Source: Symbiodinium natans (Eukaryota > Sar > Dinophyceae > Suessiales > Symbiodiniaceae). Taken from it: a DNA stretch of 64,000 nt. This document shows positions 62,345 through 64,000 of this stretch, in pieces. Each line of letters begins with the position of its first letter. The stretch's first letter is position 1. The stretch is taken from contig CAJNDS010002141.1 in assembly GCA_905221605.1 (NCBI GenBank), positions 55,001 to 119,000 of the forward strand, given 5' to 3'. The position numbers were made by a program, and so were the translations under genes. The notes below the pieces were generated by a model that saw only the letters and a program-made list of their open reading frames with translations, had not been told where the DNA came from and did no database searches.

Positions 62345-62416
62345 TTGGGATGTTCCCCCTCATACGAACAGTCCTGTACCGCTTACGGACTGGTGGCAGA
62401 AGGGGGAACATCCCAA
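62345..62416 (+). mobile_element. MITE-like family E, short copy
   Basis: 72 bp, TTGGGATGTTCCCCCT / AGGGGGAACATCCCAA ends. Flanks CCCTAAAC and CCCTGAAC resemble an 8-bp target duplication in a telomere word. Confidence 0.88.
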
Positions 62417-62606
62417 CCCTGAACCCGAAACCCTAAACCCTAAAGCTAGTCGAATTACGCCAGGACTGCTGGGAGCTATAGAAACCCTAAACCCCAGTTC
62501 TTTTGAACCCTTCGCCCTTCGCCCCGAATCGCTAAACCCTAACCCTAAACACTAAACCCTAAACACTAAACCCTAAACCCTAAACCCCAGCTCTTCTGAA
62601 CCGAAG

Positions 62607-62690
62607 GTCTACACGCAGCCCTTCTTCACCTCGCCAGCCCAGCCGGTAAATCAGGATCCCAGGTCCATGGTGACCGTCGCAGGGGCCCCC
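62607..62690 (+). CDS. Exon-like island, unknown
   Basis: After ACCGAAG|G reads VYTQPFFTSPAQPVNQDPRS then MVTVAGAP. A GT donor with GTAAAT follows CAGCCG at 62646; other GT/GC sites exist. C-strand left, G-strand right. Confidence 0.5.
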
Positions 62691-62849
62691 AGCAGGGGTT
62701 TATCAAGCCTCAGGGTTTAGGGTTTAGGTTTTGGGAATTAGGGTTTGGGGTTCAGGGTTTCGGGTTTAGGGTTCAAGGTTTAGGGATTTGCGGTCCCCGA
62801 GAGTTCAGGGCCCTTGCGTTGCGCAGCGCGCCCTAAAGTTCCATAGGGG

Positions 62850-62943
62850 TAGTTTCTTAAATTCGTGTCCATTTTGGTTACCCATTATAAGGCGGCACCC
62901 GTTAAAAAGCGATCCCAAGAAGGGACCCTCATTTAGAGAACTA
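62850..62943 (-). mobile_element. MITE-like family G, copy 3 (reverse)
   Basis: 94 bp, TAGTTTCTTAAATT to ATTTAGAGAACTA, containing AAGGCGGCACCC, the complement of the family word GGGTGCCGCCTT. Confidence 0.85.
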
Positions 62944-63159
62944 TGGACCCTCATTCAAATTTCAGGTGAGTTCCTGAATTAAGTGGCACTTGGGTGTCGG
63001 GATCCAGGATACAGGTAGGATATTTTTAGGGTTTAGGGTTAGGGAAAGCCTCTCCAATATTGGGAGATCCTGGACGCTTAGGGTTCCTCCCCCTGTTTCA
63101 TAGTTTGCTTTGGGTAAGACTGGGTGTTACAAGGGCACCTCACCCCGAAGGCAACCGTA

Positions 63160-63218
63160 GACCCTAAACCCTAAACCCTAAACCCTAAACCCTAAACCCT
63201 AAACCCTAAACCCTAAAC
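63160..63218 (-). repeat. CCCTAAA array
   Basis: Eight perfect C-strand words. Confidence 0.95.
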
Positions 63219-63298
63219 GTTCCAATCTCAGACAGCCATGCGTGCCAGAACTTCACAAGGTGCTTGGGCTTTCAGAGGCCATCAGGGACCGCTAGGTT
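63219..63298 (+). CDS. Short exon-like island
   Basis: Frame VPISDSHACQNFTRCLGFQR then PSGTAR. Possible AG|G at CACAAG|G. Unassigned. Confidence 0.35.
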
Positions 63299-63326
63299 CA
63301 AAACCCTATGGGGCTTAGCTGGGCTT

Positions 63327-63419
63327 TGGAGTACTATATTTCATACTTTTTTAGTTTTGGGTTCCCATTAAAGATACTTATACCTAAAAAGTATATACTT
63401 TTTTTCTGGGTCTACTCCA
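63327..63419 (+). mobile_element. MITE-like family F, copy 3
   Basis: TGGAGTACTATATTTCATAC to TCTGGGTCTACTCCA; inverted ends TGGAGTA / TACTCCA and the word AAAAAGTATATAC. Confidence 0.82.
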
Positions 63420-63639
63420 GAGGTAGGTTAGGGTTTAGACGCTTAGGGTTTAGGCTTTTCATTGCAATTCCCGAGCCCTCGGATTTTTTTTTGACAAGGG
63501 CATGGTCGGTTTTTTGTGCTCCAAACTTTCCCTAGCAACCCCAAGTCCCTCTCAAGACACCCCTCAGGATTAAAAAAGCCCTAAACCCTAAACCCTAAAA
63601 CCTAAACCCTAAACCCTAAACCCTAAACCAGAGGAAGAT

Positions 63640-63725
63640 CGGAGAGTCTTCCCTCTGTGACTCGGAGGGACTTGCAGGGCACCAGTTCCCTCCGTCGGAG
63701 GGGCCCGTCAAGCCAAAGCCTTACA
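63640..63725 (+). CDS. Exon-like island, unknown
   Basis: Frame ESSLCDSEGLAGHQFPPSEG then PVKPKP, after C-strand words; AG|G at TTGCAG|G. Unassigned. Confidence 0.4.
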
Positions 63726-63846
63726 CACTAAACGCTAAACCCTTGTTACAGCCCTAAACCCTAAACCCTAAACCCTAAATCCTAAACCCTAAACCCTAAA
63801 CCCCAATCCCTAAACCCTAGTTCAACCCCAAACCCCGCACCTCAAA

Positions 63847-63932
63847 GCCAAAGTTCCCTCCGACTCAGACCACCAAACTGGTGCTGACCGACTTCGAGAA
63901 CATCTTGAGGCTTTCCGTCCCCACAGATATTG
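63847..63932 (+). CDS. Exon-like island, unknown
   Basis: Frame KFPPTQTTKLVLTDFENILR then LSVPTDIG, between C-strand and G-strand words. Protein-like; the right flank runs off the window. Confidence 0.5.
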
Positions 63933-64000
63933 GGTTTAGGGTTTAGGGTTTAGGAGGGTTTAGGGTTTAGGGTTTAGGGTTAAGTTTCAGGGCCAGAGTA

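Noticed and set aside
1-64000. A true chromosome end
   Set aside because: Telomere words occur throughout in both orientations with genes between; no terminal array at either window edge.
1-64000. CRISPR arrays, rRNA, tRNA, bacterial operons
   Set aside because: No regular repeat-spacer pattern of the right size, no recognisable RNA gene, and no dense open frames were seen.

Overview
The window is nuclear DNA of a eukaryote, most likely a dinoflagellate (Suessiales/Symbiodiniaceae-like). I infer this from three things: plant/alveolate-type telomere words (TTTAGGG/CCCTAAA) scattered through the whole 64 kb in both orientations, introns that start mostly with GC and end in AG followed by G, and GC-rich coding islands in AT/telomere-word-rich introns. 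There is no bacterial-style gene layout, no rRNA or tRNA, no CRISPR, and one 100-base assembly gap (51866-51965). Long open frames are mostly misleading here: many are just translated telomere words or simple repeats.

The main result is a spliced gene hidden in the first 41 kb. At least 24 very short exons on the + strand (18-96 nt) join in phase into the pepsin-like (family A1) aspartic peptidase domain. It starts at VGTPPQEF / ADTG-SDN (first catalytic Asp) and continues through the flap region (FGSGDI), EGILGLGR, FSMCFNDEG, HWGLDF, IPDSGTT (second catalytic Asp), LPPLNFHVAG, and GPIWIMGTPLFYDYQ near the C-terminus. The order follows the family order from N- to C-terminal lobe. Each junction was chosen by reading frame, an AG|G acceptor and family motif. 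Of 23 introns, 21 are read as GC-AG and two as GT-AG. The 5' end lies before base 1, and the exon(s) after 40925 are unresolved.

In about 13 of the 23 introns, G-strand telomere words (TTTAGGG) lie near the 5' end and C-strand words (CCCTAAA) near the 3' end, so the intron ends are inverted repeats of each other. Exons therefore sit between a C-strand array on the left and a G-strand array on the right. Introns also carry small inverted-repeat elements (MITE-like families A-H below), variant telomere arrays, microsatellites and GC-rich or AT-rich islands. Intron 17 (11.7 kb) is an outlier with several exon-like islands whose membership is open.

From about 42 to 64 kb the same layout continues with further exon-like islands, mostly + strand. 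One (55756) carries a clear CCCH zinc finger, and four islands from 52155 to 55848 can be joined in phase 0. I read this as at least one more split gene, probably a CCCH zinc-finger protein, with lower confidence. The 49.8-51.8 kb stretch contains two diverged GC-rich tandem repeat blocks beside the assembly gap.
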